From NCBI RefSeq assembly GCF_014203895.1, contig NZ_JACHJY010000004.1:310001-374000 (forward strand): a stretch of 64,000 nucleotides of DNA, written 5' to 3'. The stretch comes from Streptomyces nymphaeiformis. Its GTDB lineage: Bacteria; Actinomycetota; Actinomycetes; Streptomycetales; Streptomycetaceae. The notes beneath the pieces were generated by a model. The model had not been told where the DNA came from. It made no database searches and saw only the letters and a list, made by a program, of their open reading frames with translations. Position 1 is the first letter of the stretch, and every line of letters starts with the position of its first letter. Shown one piece after another: positions 17,098-25,108 of the stretch. The translations under genes were made by a program, and so were the position numbers.

Positions 17098-17526
17098 ATG
17101 CGACGCACCAAGACCGTGGTCGCGCTCGCCGCGACGGTGCTCCTCGCCCTCACGGGCTGCGACACCGCCAAGAACAAGGCGGGCGAGATCGTCTCCTCCG
17201 CCACCGCGGCCGTCGCCTCCGCCGCCCAGGAGAAGATGAACGAGGTCAAGGACGGGGTGAACGCCACCGGGGACGTCCGCGCCGGGGCGACCAGCACCGA
17301 CGGGGACCGGACGGTCGCCGAGATCACCGCGACCAACCCCAAGGACAAGACCGCCGACTACACGATCATGGTCACCTTCCGTGACGCCGACGGCAATCTG
17401 CTCGACGCCGTCGTCCTGAACATCGACGGCGTCGAACCGGGCAGGTCCAAGACGGGCACGGCCCGCAGCAACCGGACGCTCTCGGGCGCGACGAAGGCGG
17501 AGATCACACAGGCCCTACGCCACTGA
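17098..17526 (+). CDS. Putative lipoprotein, FxLYD-like domain
   Basis: A 142-residue exported lipoprotein: signal peptide with lipobox LALTGC (cysteine 21), then an Ala/Lys-rich linker, then a small beta domain (VAEITATNPKDKTADYTIMV, FRDADGNLLDAVVLNIDGVEPG) that looks like the FxLYD fold found in extracellular actinobacterial proteins. It should be anchored to the outer face of the membrane; its role is unknown. It starts 11 bases after the membrane protein gene. Confidence 0.75.
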   Translation: MRRTKTVVALAATVLLALTGCDTAKNKAGEIVSSATAAVASAAQEKMNEVKDGVNATGDVRAGATSTDGDRTVAEITATNPKDKTADYTIMVTFRDADGNLLDAVVLNIDGVEPGRSKTGTARSNRTLSGATKAEITQALRH

Positions 17527-17552
17527 GGTCCGCCGTGGGCGGCGCTTCCGCG

Positions 17553-17576
17553 CCCCGTTGTGGGCAATCGTTCCGC
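17553..17576 (+). repeat. Copy of a dispersed intergenic repeat (half element)
   Basis: The 24 bases from 17553 match the left arm of the inverted repeat at 43810-43855 with one difference (CAATCG here, CAGTCG there). The right arm is missing or degenerate. Such short palindromic elements are scattered between Streptomyces genes. Confidence 0.6.
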
Positions 17577-17666
17577 ACGGCGGGGGCGGGGCGCAGGCCC
17601 CACCACGGGCCCGGGGGCGCCCCTCTCGACCTGCGGGCCGCGCGTCGATCCGCCACGCTGGAAGGC

Positions 17667-17909
17667 ATGGACAACGACGAGATCCTGGACGACATCGGCA
17701 CCCTCGTCGAGGAGGAGCGCGCCCTGCGGGAGCGCGCGGGAACGGGCGGCCTTCCCCCCGAGGAGCGCGCCCGCCTCGCCGAGCTGGAGATCCGCCTCGA
17801 CCAGTGCTGGGACCTGCTGAGGCAGCGCCGCGCGAAGGCCGAGTTCGGCGAGGACCCGGACACGGCGGCCCTCCGCCCGCCGTCCGAGGTCGAGTCCTAC
17901 CGCAACTAA
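17667..17909 (+). CDS. DUF2630 family protein
   Basis: An 80-residue, highly charged, helical protein beginning MDNDEILDDIGTLVEEERAL and containing LPPEERARLAELEIRLDQCWDLLRQRRA, which matches the DUF2630 family (usually about 80 residues, actinobacteria). Function unknown. The ATG has GGAAGG immediately upstream. Confidence 0.85.
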   Translation: MDNDEILDDIGTLVEEERALRERAGTGGLPPEERARLAELEIRLDQCWDLLRQRRAKAEFGEDPDTAALRPPSEVESYRN

Positions 17910-18000
17910 GACTTGTTCCGCGATTCACCAGAGGGTGAGCTGCGGGTCGCAGCCGGGGCGGCGTCCGGGCTTTCCGGTGTGGTCACGCACGGGGCGTGTC

Positions 18001-19947
18001 TCATCCGGGGTTGCTCGGTGGGTGCCACCGTCCGGCGGTTCGGGGAGCAGAGGTCTCACGGCGTTGCCGTGGGACTGCCACGCGACCAGCACCCCGGGGG
18101 ATGTTCCGGCACGGTGTGGTTGACTCGCCCAGCGCTTCTTCCAGCGCTTCTGCATAAACGATCTGTGCGTGCCGGGACAGGTTGCTGTCCAGGTACGCGG
18201 TCCTGGGGTCGTCCACGTCGGCGAGGCGGACGAAGGCGGCCGGGGCGGCGGACACGAGGTCGCGCTTGCCGACGAGGCCGCAGGCAATGCACCTGTGCTC
18301 GCGGTCCCACAGCGTCTTGGAGACGCGCCGGCCGCACAGGCAGTGCTGCGACAGGACCGTGGACCAGGTGGAGGCCCGGACGAGACGGCCGCCCGCAGCC
18401 CGGCACTCCCGGTCGAGTGCGGAGATCAGCATTCCCGGGGTGGTCCGGGACAGGCGCTTGCCCCACAGCCGGTGCCAGGTGCGGATGTCGCAGTCCTCCA
18501 CCGTGAGGTTCACGCCGTGGGCGGCGATGACCTCCCGTGCCACGGTGCGGGCACGGAACCTGCGGTGTTCGGCGGCGGATGCGGCGGCTTCGGTCTGGCG
18601 GGCGCGCTGCTCCCGGTAGTCGGCGGACAGCCGGTCACGGCGGAACGCCTGCTTCGGCACCCCATCGGACCGTGCGGCGCGGGCACCGCCCGGCACCGTG
18701 ACCGTCCTGGCGGGCAGGCCCTTGGAGGCCCGCCGGTCGGCGCGACGGGTCTGCTTCTTCGACAGCCCGTACTGACCGGTGTTCATCGCCCGACGGGAGC
18801 GTTCCAGGGCCCGCGCACGACCACGCCGCTTCTTCGCCCGCTTCTCCAGCAGGGCGCGCTCGGCGTCGGTGAGCGTGATCTCGGTGGAGGCCGGGACGCC
18901 CGTGCCGGGGTCCAGGGCGGTGGGGAAGGAGACGATCGAGAGGTCGGAGACGTTGCCGTCCACCCCGCCGATCCGGTCAAGCCGAGTGGCCTGCTGCCGC
19001 ATCTCCCGTACGGCGGGTGAGGTGTGGCCGGGGCCGAGGACCATCAGGTGCGCCTCGTACACCCAGCCACCCGGAGCCCCCGGCTTGCGGCGGCGGACCA
19101 GGTCCACCTTGTGCCAGCGGCCGGGGTCGGCGAGGAAGTGCTCGACGCGGGCCCACTGCCCTGCCCCCTGTGGGATGCGCACGGGCAGCACGAGGTCACC
19201 GGCCTCGCCGGCGGGGCCGCCCGCGAAGACGACGGCGAGCGGGCCGGTGTGGTCCCACCAGTTCGCTTTGCGCATACTGGGCTTGCCGGACGCGGTGGTC
19301 TTGTCCGTGGGCACGGTACCGCTCGGCGCGGTCGGCTTGGGCATCCACCGGGGCTGCTGCATCTCGTGCCGGCCGCCGTCGGTGTAGGCCATGGCGTGGC
19401 CGTGGAGGGTACCGGCGAGGCGGAAGGTCTCCCACTTGTCGGCGGTGGTGTGGGAGCGGGCGCGGCCGGGGATGCGGGTGAAGTCGTGCCGGCGGCCCAC
19501 TTCGGGGCGGCCGTGTCGCTGTCCGGTGGCGTTGGCGAAGAGGTGGCGCTGTACGCCGTTCCAGACCTCGTCGGCCATGTGCATGGCCAGGGCCTTGGAG
19601 GCGTGGTGCTTGAGATGCACCGAGCCCTCCAGATGCCGGTAGGCGCACCGCTCCAGGGCCTCACGGGACAGGCCGAGGCGCTGCCGTACCGCCTTCGCAC
19701 CCGGCCCGTTCCGCTCGTGGTGCGCGGCCCAGTAGGCATCCACCCTGGCACGGGCGTCGCGCTGGACGGCTCGCTTGATGTACCACATCGCGCCGAACAG
19801 CCTGCCCAGCCGGGCCAGGTCGGCGGGATCGGTGACGGCCAGCGGCAGCACCATCACCGACACCGTCCCGCCGTCGGGCTTGGTCCACTTCGGGGCCTTG
19901 TTCTTCCCCCGGAACCTCCGCGCCGCCTGGGCAACCCGCACAACCAT
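18001..19947 (-). mobile_element. Solo TnpB-related element (no TnpA): candidate RNA-guided nuclease unit
   Basis: The span is set by the single TnpB-related gene described next. No Y1 transposase gene, no inverted terminal repeats and no target duplication could be found by eye. In known IS200/IS605 elements the guide RNA overlaps the 3' end of tnpB and the right end; here that would fall at about 17,910-18,150, where a 6-bp hairpin (17939-17953) is seen. Whether the unit can still move is unknown. Confidence 0.5.
18001..19947 (-). CDS. IS200/IS605 family accessory protein TnpB-related protein
   Basis: A 648-residue protein, well above the roughly 400 of canonical TnpB. The C-terminal half has the RuvC-like nuclease triad: D330 in GGVDGNVSDLSIV, E484 in LTVEDCDI, and D563 in KRDLVSAAPA, the last following a zinc ribbon with C536, C538, C553 and C556 (STVLSQHCLCG ... 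CIACG). Basic linkers rich in Arg/Lys occur at 368-440. The N-terminal 320 residues are unfamiliar and would hold the RNA/target-adjacent-motif recognition part. TnpB proteins are RNA-guided DNA nucleases; activity here is inference. ATG 19945-19947 follows a G-rich ribosome site. Its G+C content resembles its neighbours, so it is not a recent arrival by composition. Confidence 0.8.
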   Translation of the reverse strand: MVVRVAQAARRFRGKNKAPKWTKPDGGTVSVMVLPLAVTDPADLARLGRLFGAMWYIKRAVQRDARARVDAYWAAHHERNGPGAKAVRQRLGLSREALERCAYRHLEGSVHLKHHASKALAMHMADEVWNGVQRHLFANATGQRHGRPEVGRRHDFTRIPGRARSHTTADKWETFRLAGTLHGHAMAYTDGGRHEMQQPRWMPKPTAPSGTVPTDKTTASGKPSMRKANWWDHTGPLAVVFAGGPAGEAGDLVLPVRIPQGAGQWARVEHFLADPGRWHKVDLVRRRKPGAPGGWVYEAHLMVLGPGHTSPAVREMRQQATRLDRIGGVDGNVSDLSIVSFPTALDPGTGVPASTEITLTDAERALLEKRAKKRRGRARALERSRRAMNTGQYGLSKKQTRRADRRASKGLPARTVTVPGGARAARSDGVPKQAFRRDRLSADYREQRARQTEAAASAAEHRRFRARTVAREVIAAHGVNLTVEDCDIRTWHRLWGKRLSRTTPGMLISALDRECRAAGGRLVRASTWSTVLSQHCLCGRRVSKTLWDREHRCIACGLVGKRDLVSAAPAAFVRLADVDDPRTAYLDSNLSRHAQIVYAEALEEALGESTTPCRNIPRGAGRVAVPRQRRETSAPRTAGRWHPPSNPG

Positions 19948-19986
19948 CGCCCCCCCCTCGCCGCATCACCCCCGCTTCGGATCAAC

Positions 19987-20124
19987 CTAGAGAAAGCCCC
20001 GCACGCACAGGCGAATCACGCACACGTTCACCAATGCTCGCGACATATCGCACGGATGTACGCGCAGAGGGCGCAGCTGGATCACGGCGACGTGCTCCAA
20101 GAGCGACCGGCGCAGAAACGACAT
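19987..20124 (-). CDS. Possible 45-residue peptide upstream of the TnpB-related gene
   Basis: An open frame of 45 codons (begins MSFLRRSLLEHVAVIQLR, ends VRGFL) on the same strand as the TnpB-related gene, ending 39 bases before its start. About 80% of its codons end in G or C, somewhat lower than real genes nearby, and the ribosome site is weak. It may be a small protein, a leader, or chance. The rest of the 310-base gap between the TnpB-related gene and the FUSC gene shows no other gene. Confidence 0.25.
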   Translation of the reverse strand: MSFLRRSLLEHVAVIQLRPLRVHPCDMSRALVNVCVIRLCVRGFL

Positions 20125-20257
20125 CGCCGCCCACCGCGCCACCACGGCCGACCAGCCAGCCGGACACCGCCTCCTCATCGGCGACGGCGCATACCGCGCC
20201 GCACGGTGAATTACGGAACGTCCCTATAGCCGCACGGGCCCGGCGTACGTTGGTCGC

Positions 20258-22207
20258 ATGGAGCGGTCCGTACGGGGCACCCCGCCCGCCTGGCTCACCG
20301 CCGGCCTCAAGCCGGCCCCCGCGCCGATCCCCTGGGCCGCCGTCGCCCGCGCGGCGATCGCGCTGTCCGTGCCGCTCGCGGTGGGCCTCGCGACGGGGCG
20401 GCCCGCGTACGGCGCGCTGGTCTCGATGGGCGCGCTGTCCGGCGTCATCGGCGACACCGCCGACGCGTACCGGATGCGGGTCTTCAACATCGCGGTGCCG
20501 CAGGCGTTCGGCGCGCTCGGCGTGACCCTCGGGACCCTCGTCTACGGGGAGGGATGGGCCGCCGTCGCCGTCCTCACCGTCGTCGCGCTCGTCTCCGGGA
20601 TGATCTCCTCGATCGGCGCGGTCGCCTCCGTGTCCGGCCTGCTGCTCCTCCTCAACGCCGTCGTCGGCGCGGGCCTGCCCATGCCCGCCCCCTGGTGGAA
20701 GGCCCCGGTCCTGCTCGGCCTCGGCGGGCTCTTCGTCCTCGCCCTGACGCTCCTCGGCTGGCCGATGCGCCGCGTCGCCCCCGAGCGGGGGGCCGTGGCC
20801 GCGACCTACCGGACGGTCGCCGAGCTGTACGAGGCGACCGGCACGCCCGCGTACGACGAGAAGCGGCAGGCCGTCACCGCCTCCCTCAACCAGGCGTACG
20901 ACGTGGTCCTCGCCCACCGCGCCCGCCAGCACGGCCGGGCCGCGCCGCTGGTGCGGATCCTGGCCCAGCTGAACGTCGCCATCCCGCTCGTCGAGGCCGC
21001 GCCCGCCGCGCACCTGAGGGCCCGGCTCGTCGGCCCGCTGTCCCCGGCGATCCCGGCGGCCGTGCGGGAGCTCGCGGACGCCGTCGAGGAGGGCCGCACG
21101 GGCGCCCCCGCACTCGACGACCTGCCCGTTCCCGAGCGTCCCGCGGAGAAGGCGGTCGACCACGCCCTGCGGCACGCGGCGGCCGTCGTCCACGAGGCCG
21201 ACCCCGACCCGTACAACGTCGACGACCGCCTCGGCCGCCCCGCCGCGCTCCGCGTCCGGGTCCGCCGCTCGGTCCGCGCGGTGCTGTTCTCCGACGCGTC
21301 CTGGCGGTACGGCCTGCGGCTCGCGCTCTGCATCGGCCTCGCGCAGGCGTTCGTCTCCCTGATCCCGGTCCCCCGCTCGTACTGGGTCGCGCTCACCGTC
21401 ACCTTCGTCATGAAGCCCGACTTCGGCTCGGTCTTCTCGCGGGCCGTGCTCCGCGCCGCCGGCACCGCCGCCGGACTCGTCCTGGCCGCGCTCGTCCTCT
21501 CCGAGGTGCCGCGCGGCTGGTGGGACGTACCGGTGATGGCCGTGCTCGCGGCGCTGATCCCGGCGTCCTCCGCGAAGGGGTACGCCTTCCAGACCGCGGC
21601 CATCACCCCGGTCATCCTGCTGCTCTCGGACACGCTCAACCACCAGGGCTTCGACCTGGTCCTGCCCCGCCTCTACGACTCCCTCATCGGCTGCGCGATC
21701 GCGCTGATCGCCGGCTATCTGCTCTGGCCCGAGTCCTGGCACTCCCGGATCGGGGACCGGCTCGCGGACGCGGTCGCGGACACCGCCGCGTACGTGGCGC
21801 GGGCCTTCGGCGGGGGCGGCCCGGACCAGGGCGCGCGCCTCCGCGCCCGCCGGAAGCTCTACCGGGACCTGTCGACGGTCCGCTCCGAGTTCCAGCGGGC
21901 CCTGACCGAACCGCCGCCGACGGGCGCCCGCGCCGCCGCCTGGTGGCCGCTGGTCGTCGCCGTGGAGCGGATCGTGGACGCGACGACCGCCGCCCGGATC
22001 CGGGTCGACCACGGCGCCCAGGCGCCCGACCCGGCGGAGGTGGCCGCCGTGGAGCGGGAGTTGAGGGAGCTCGCGGACGGACTGCGCGGCACGGACACCC
22101 TCGTGGAGGTCCGCGCGGAGCTCCCCGGAGACGAGAACGGAGTCCTGGCGCCGCTCCGTTCGGAGGTGAGCGCGGCCCGCGCCATCGCCAGTCCCGACCT
22201 GCGGTAA
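20258..22207 (+). CDS. FUSC family membrane protein (aromatic-acid-exporter type)
   Basis: A 649-residue membrane protein with two blocks of about six helices (residues roughly 25-165 and 345-490) and cytoplasmic domains after each, the YccS/FUSC/AaeB layout. The second block has the family segment YWVALTVTFVMKPDFGSVFSRA. Such proteins export aromatic acids or similar compounds by proton-driven transport; the substrate is unknown. ATG 20258 is preceded at six bases by TACGTT, a possible -10 of a leaderless transcript. It diverges from the TnpB-related gene. Confidence 0.88.
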   Translation: MERSVRGTPPAWLTAGLKPAPAPIPWAAVARAAIALSVPLAVGLATGRPAYGALVSMGALSGVIGDTADAYRMRVFNIAVPQAFGALGVTLGTLVYGEGWAAVAVLTVVALVSGMISSIGAVASVSGLLLLLNAVVGAGLPMPAPWWKAPVLLGLGGLFVLALTLLGWPMRRVAPERGAVAATYRTVAELYEATGTPAYDEKRQAVTASLNQAYDVVLAHRARQHGRAAPLVRILAQLNVAIPLVEAAPAAHLRARLVGPLSPAIPAAVRELADAVEEGRTGAPALDDLPVPERPAEKAVDHALRHAAAVVHEADPDPYNVDDRLGRPAALRVRVRRSVRAVLFSDASWRYGLRLALCIGLAQAFVSLIPVPRSYWVALTVTFVMKPDFGSVFSRAVLRAAGTAAGLVLAALVLSEVPRGWWDVPVMAVLAALIPASSAKGYAFQTAAITPVILLLSDTLNHQGFDLVLPRLYDSLIGCAIALIAGYLLWPESWHSRIGDRLADAVADTAAYVARAFGGGGPDQGARLRARRKLYRDLSTVRSEFQRALTEPPPTGARAAAWWPLVVAVERIVDATTAARIRVDHGAQAPDPAEVAAVERELRELADGLRGTDTLVEVRAELPGDENGVLAPLRSEVSAARAIASPDLR

Positions 22208-22396
22208 ACGTCTCCCGGGGGGCGCACGGAAGGACTTACCGGCGGTTACGGAATGGAACCTTCCCCACCGCCATTACCGGAACGCCACGGTACGACTACG
22301 ATGCGCTCGATCCGTCGGCCCCAACCGGCCCGGAAAGCCCGACGCTTCGCTCCGCCGCCTCGCCCTGCCCCACCCCAGCGTCCCGAGGACTCCGCC

Positions 22397-23872
22397 ATGC
22401 GCACCACCACGAACAGAGGGCTCCAGCCCAATGTGCTCGGTACCTTCGACACGATCGTGATGGCCGTCGCCGGCAGCGCCCCCGCCTATTCGCTGGCCGC
22501 GACCACCGCCGTCCTCTTCGGCGCGGTCGGCCTCGCCGGGCCCGCCGCCCTGCTCTACTGCGCGATACCGATGCTCGGCATCGTCCTCGCGTACGCCCGC
22601 CTGGGCCGCATCGACGTCAACGCCGGCGCCGGATACTCCTGGGTGGGCCGCACCCTCCACCCCTTCCTCGGCTTCCTCTCGGGCTGGGCGCTCGTCATCG
22701 CCGCCACCGTGTTCATGGTGGCGGGTTCGCTGCCCGCCGGCTCGCTCACGCTCTCCCTGATCGACCCGGATCTCGCCGCGAACACCCCGCTCGCGGCGGG
22801 CGTCGGCGCCGCCTGGTTCCTGATGATGCTGCTCGTCGTCCTGGGCGGCGCGCGGCTCACCGTACGGGCGCAGCTCGTGATGTCCGGCGTGGAGATGCTG
22901 ATCCTGGTCGGCTTCATCCTCGCCGCCGTCGTGCATCGCGGCCGGGCCACCGCCTTCGACTGGTCCTGGTTCGCCCTCGACCACTTCCACGGGACCGACA
23001 CCTTCGCCGCCGGGGCGCTGATCGCCGCGTTCTACTACTGGGGCTGGGACGTCACCAGCAACCTCAGCGAGGAGACCCGGAACAGCCGCCGCACCGCCGG
23101 GCTCGCCGCGCTCGTCGGCGTCGGCTTCGTCTTCCTCCTCTTCGAGGCCTTCACCGTCGCCGTCAACGTGCTGCTGAGCGCCGAGGAGATCCGTACCGCC
23201 GGACCCAACGTCCTCGCCGTCCTCGGCGAGGAGATCTGGCCCGGCGTCGGCGGCAAACTGCTCGTCGTGGCCGTCCTGCTGTCCACCGTCGCCACCCTGG
23301 AGACCACCCTCCTCCAGGTCACCCGCTCGCTGTTCGCGATGGGCCGCGACCGGACCCTGCCCGCCTCGCTCGGCCTCGTGCACCGCCGCTGGAACACCCC
23401 GTGGGTCGCGATCGCCGCCGTCGGCGGCGCCGCCCTCGTGATGTTCTGCGCGGCCGCGGCCGCCGGCTCCGTGCAGCAGATCCTCAGCGACGCCGTCGCC
23501 GCGATCGGCCTCCAGATCGCGTTCTACTACGGCCTCGCGGGCATCGCCGCCGTCGTCGCGTACAAGGCGGTCCTGTTCCGCTCCGTGCAGAACCTCGTCC
23601 TCGGCGGACTGTGGCCGCTGCTCGGCTCCGCGTTCATGCTGTGGGCCTTCGTCGCCTCCCTCGGCGAACTCTCCACGACCGCCCTCACCATCGGTCTCGG
23701 CGGCCTGCTCGTCGGCGTGCTCCCGCTGCTCGTGTACTGGCGGAAGGGCAGCGACTACTACCGCCCGGCCCGCCTCGACGCGGTCCGCGCGCTCGCGGCG
23801 GCGGAGGGCTCGGCGCCGGCGACGCGGCCGCGTACGGGAACGCGCGACAAGAGCTACGCGACGGACTTCTGA
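22397..23872 (+). CDS. APC family amino acid/polyamine permease
   Basis: A 491-residue transporter with about twelve hydrophobic segments. The first helices carry LGTFDTIVMAVAGSAPAYSLAATTAVLFG, the unwound-helix region of the APC superfamily, and NAGAGYSWVGRTLHPFLGFLSGW follows. It should import an amino acid or amine across the cytoplasmic membrane. ATG 22397 is chosen because the homologous region begins right after it and GAGGA lies 7 nt upstream; the open frame extends farther up but without family character. Confidence 0.88.
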   Translation: MRTTTNRGLQPNVLGTFDTIVMAVAGSAPAYSLAATTAVLFGAVGLAGPAALLYCAIPMLGIVLAYARLGRIDVNAGAGYSWVGRTLHPFLGFLSGWALVIAATVFMVAGSLPAGSLTLSLIDPDLAANTPLAAGVGAAWFLMMLLVVLGGARLTVRAQLVMSGVEMLILVGFILAAVVHRGRATAFDWSWFALDHFHGTDTFAAGALIAAFYYWGWDVTSNLSEETRNSRRTAGLAALVGVGFVFLLFEAFTVAVNVLLSAEEIRTAGPNVLAVLGEEIWPGVGGKLLVVAVLLSTVATLETTLLQVTRSLFAMGRDRTLPASLGLVHRRWNTPWVAIAAVGGAALVMFCAAAAAGSVQQILSDAVAAIGLQIAFYYGLAGIAAVVAYKAVLFRSVQNLVLGGLWPLLGSAFMLWAFVASLGELSTTALTIGLGGLLVGVLPLLVYWRKGSDYYRPARLDAVRALAAAEGSAPATRPRTGTRDKSYATDF

Positions 23873-23943
23873 CGCCGGTACGTCCGTACCTACCGGACAG
23901 AGCGACTTCTTCCTACGGCAGCCGAACCCGAAGGAGGCCCCCG

Positions 23944-24933
23944 ATGGCCGTACGCCGCCGCTCCGTGCGCCCGTCCCGCCAGGAGCGCTTCGTACCCGAC
24001 TTCGACCCGGACTTCGGGGACCGGGCGCTGACCGAGGCGCGCCACGACATCGTCATCGGCCGCTGGCAGGGCGTACGGGACCTGCTCGCCGCCACCGGTA
24101 CGGACTGGGCGCGCCGCACCCACCGGCTGCGGCTCCTCTCGCACGCCGCCGCCGGCAGCTCCACCGTCGAGACCTGGCGGGCCGCCGAGCCCGGCAACCC
24201 CGACGCCGCCGTGCTGCGGGCCGCGACCGAGGTGGTACGGGTCTTCGACTCGGCCATCGCGGCCGGCCGGGGCGCCGTCGTCGAACGGGCCCGGATCGAC
24301 GCGGCCGTCGACGCCTGCCGGGGCGCGGCGGAGGCGGCCCCCGCGGACCCGATGCCGTGGGTCTCCCTCCTCTCGGTGGCCAGGCTCTACGAGGGCGGGG
24401 TGGCACGCCGCGAGCTGAGGCACTGGTTCGACGAACTGCGGCGCCGGGACCCGTACAACACCGAGGGCCACATCCAGGTGCTCCGCTACTGGTCGGCGCG
24501 GTGGCACGGCACGCACGGCAGCATGTACGACTTCGCCCGCGACGCGGCGGGCGTGGCCCCGCCCGGCTCCTCACTGCCGGTCCTGGTGCAGGTGGCCCGG
24601 GTCGAGGAGTACCGGTACATCGCGGACGGGGCGCTCGGCCGGGGCCCGGTGCGCGGCTTCGACCAGCACTGGAAGCACGAACTGGCCGTGACGGAACTGC
24701 GCCGGACGTTCGCGCGCTGGATCGGCGGCCGGGACCCGGGCCGCCCGGTGGCACCGGAGGAGGTCGGCGACCTCAACTTCCTCGCGCACGCGGCCTGTTA
24801 CGCGGGCCAGGTGGAGATCGCGAGGGACGTGATGACCCTGCTGGGGAAGCGGGCGGCGTGGGTGCCGTGGTCGTACACGGGGGACCCGGAGGAACAGTTC
24901 ACGAGGTTCAGGGAAGGCCTGGGGGTGGAGTGA
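23944..24933 (+). CDS. Hypothetical protein, helical repeat type
   Basis: A 329-residue soluble protein, Arg- and Trp-rich, apparently all-helical (RALTEARHDIVIGRWQGVRDLL, RRTHRLRLLSHAAAGSSTVETWRAAEPGNPDAA, LRHWFDELRRRDPYNTEGH). The repeating helix pairs resemble a TPR-like solenoid, and similar uncharacterised proteins occur widely in Streptomyces. I do not know its function. AAGGAGG directly before the ATG is a strong ribosome site. It follows the permease by 71 bp. Confidence 0.75.
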   Translation: MAVRRRSVRPSRQERFVPDFDPDFGDRALTEARHDIVIGRWQGVRDLLAATGTDWARRTHRLRLLSHAAAGSSTVETWRAAEPGNPDAAVLRAATEVVRVFDSAIAAGRGAVVERARIDAAVDACRGAAEAAPADPMPWVSLLSVARLYEGGVARRELRHWFDELRRRDPYNTEGHIQVLRYWSARWHGTHGSMYDFARDAAGVAPPGSSLPVLVQVARVEEYRYIADGALGRGPVRGFDQHWKHELAVTELRRTFARWIGGRDPGRPVAPEEVGDLNFLAHAACYAGQVEIARDVMTLLGKRAAWVPWSYTGDPEEQFTRFREGLGVE

Positions 24934-25108
24934 CGTGGCACCGGAGTGAACGCCGAATGAAAGCGCTGAAACCGGGGGCGACCGGGGCGCCGGAAGGGGA
25001 GGGGGCGGCCGCTAACCTTACGTGTCCGCCCTGGCCAGGGATGAACGCCCCGAAACGCCCAGTACGGACATTCACACTGCACCCCCACTCATGCGAAAGG
25101 GTTCGCCC

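Noticed and set aside
17910..20257. Class 2 type V CRISPR-Cas locus
   Set aside because: The RuvC/zinc-ribbon protein has no cas1/cas2 and no repeat-spacer array on either side; TnpB-related is the better reading.
20554..23943. Frame extending far upstream of the hypothetical gene at 23944
   Set aside because: The upstream part is an off-frame reading of the FUSC and APC genes; the strong AAGGAGG site sets the start at 23944.
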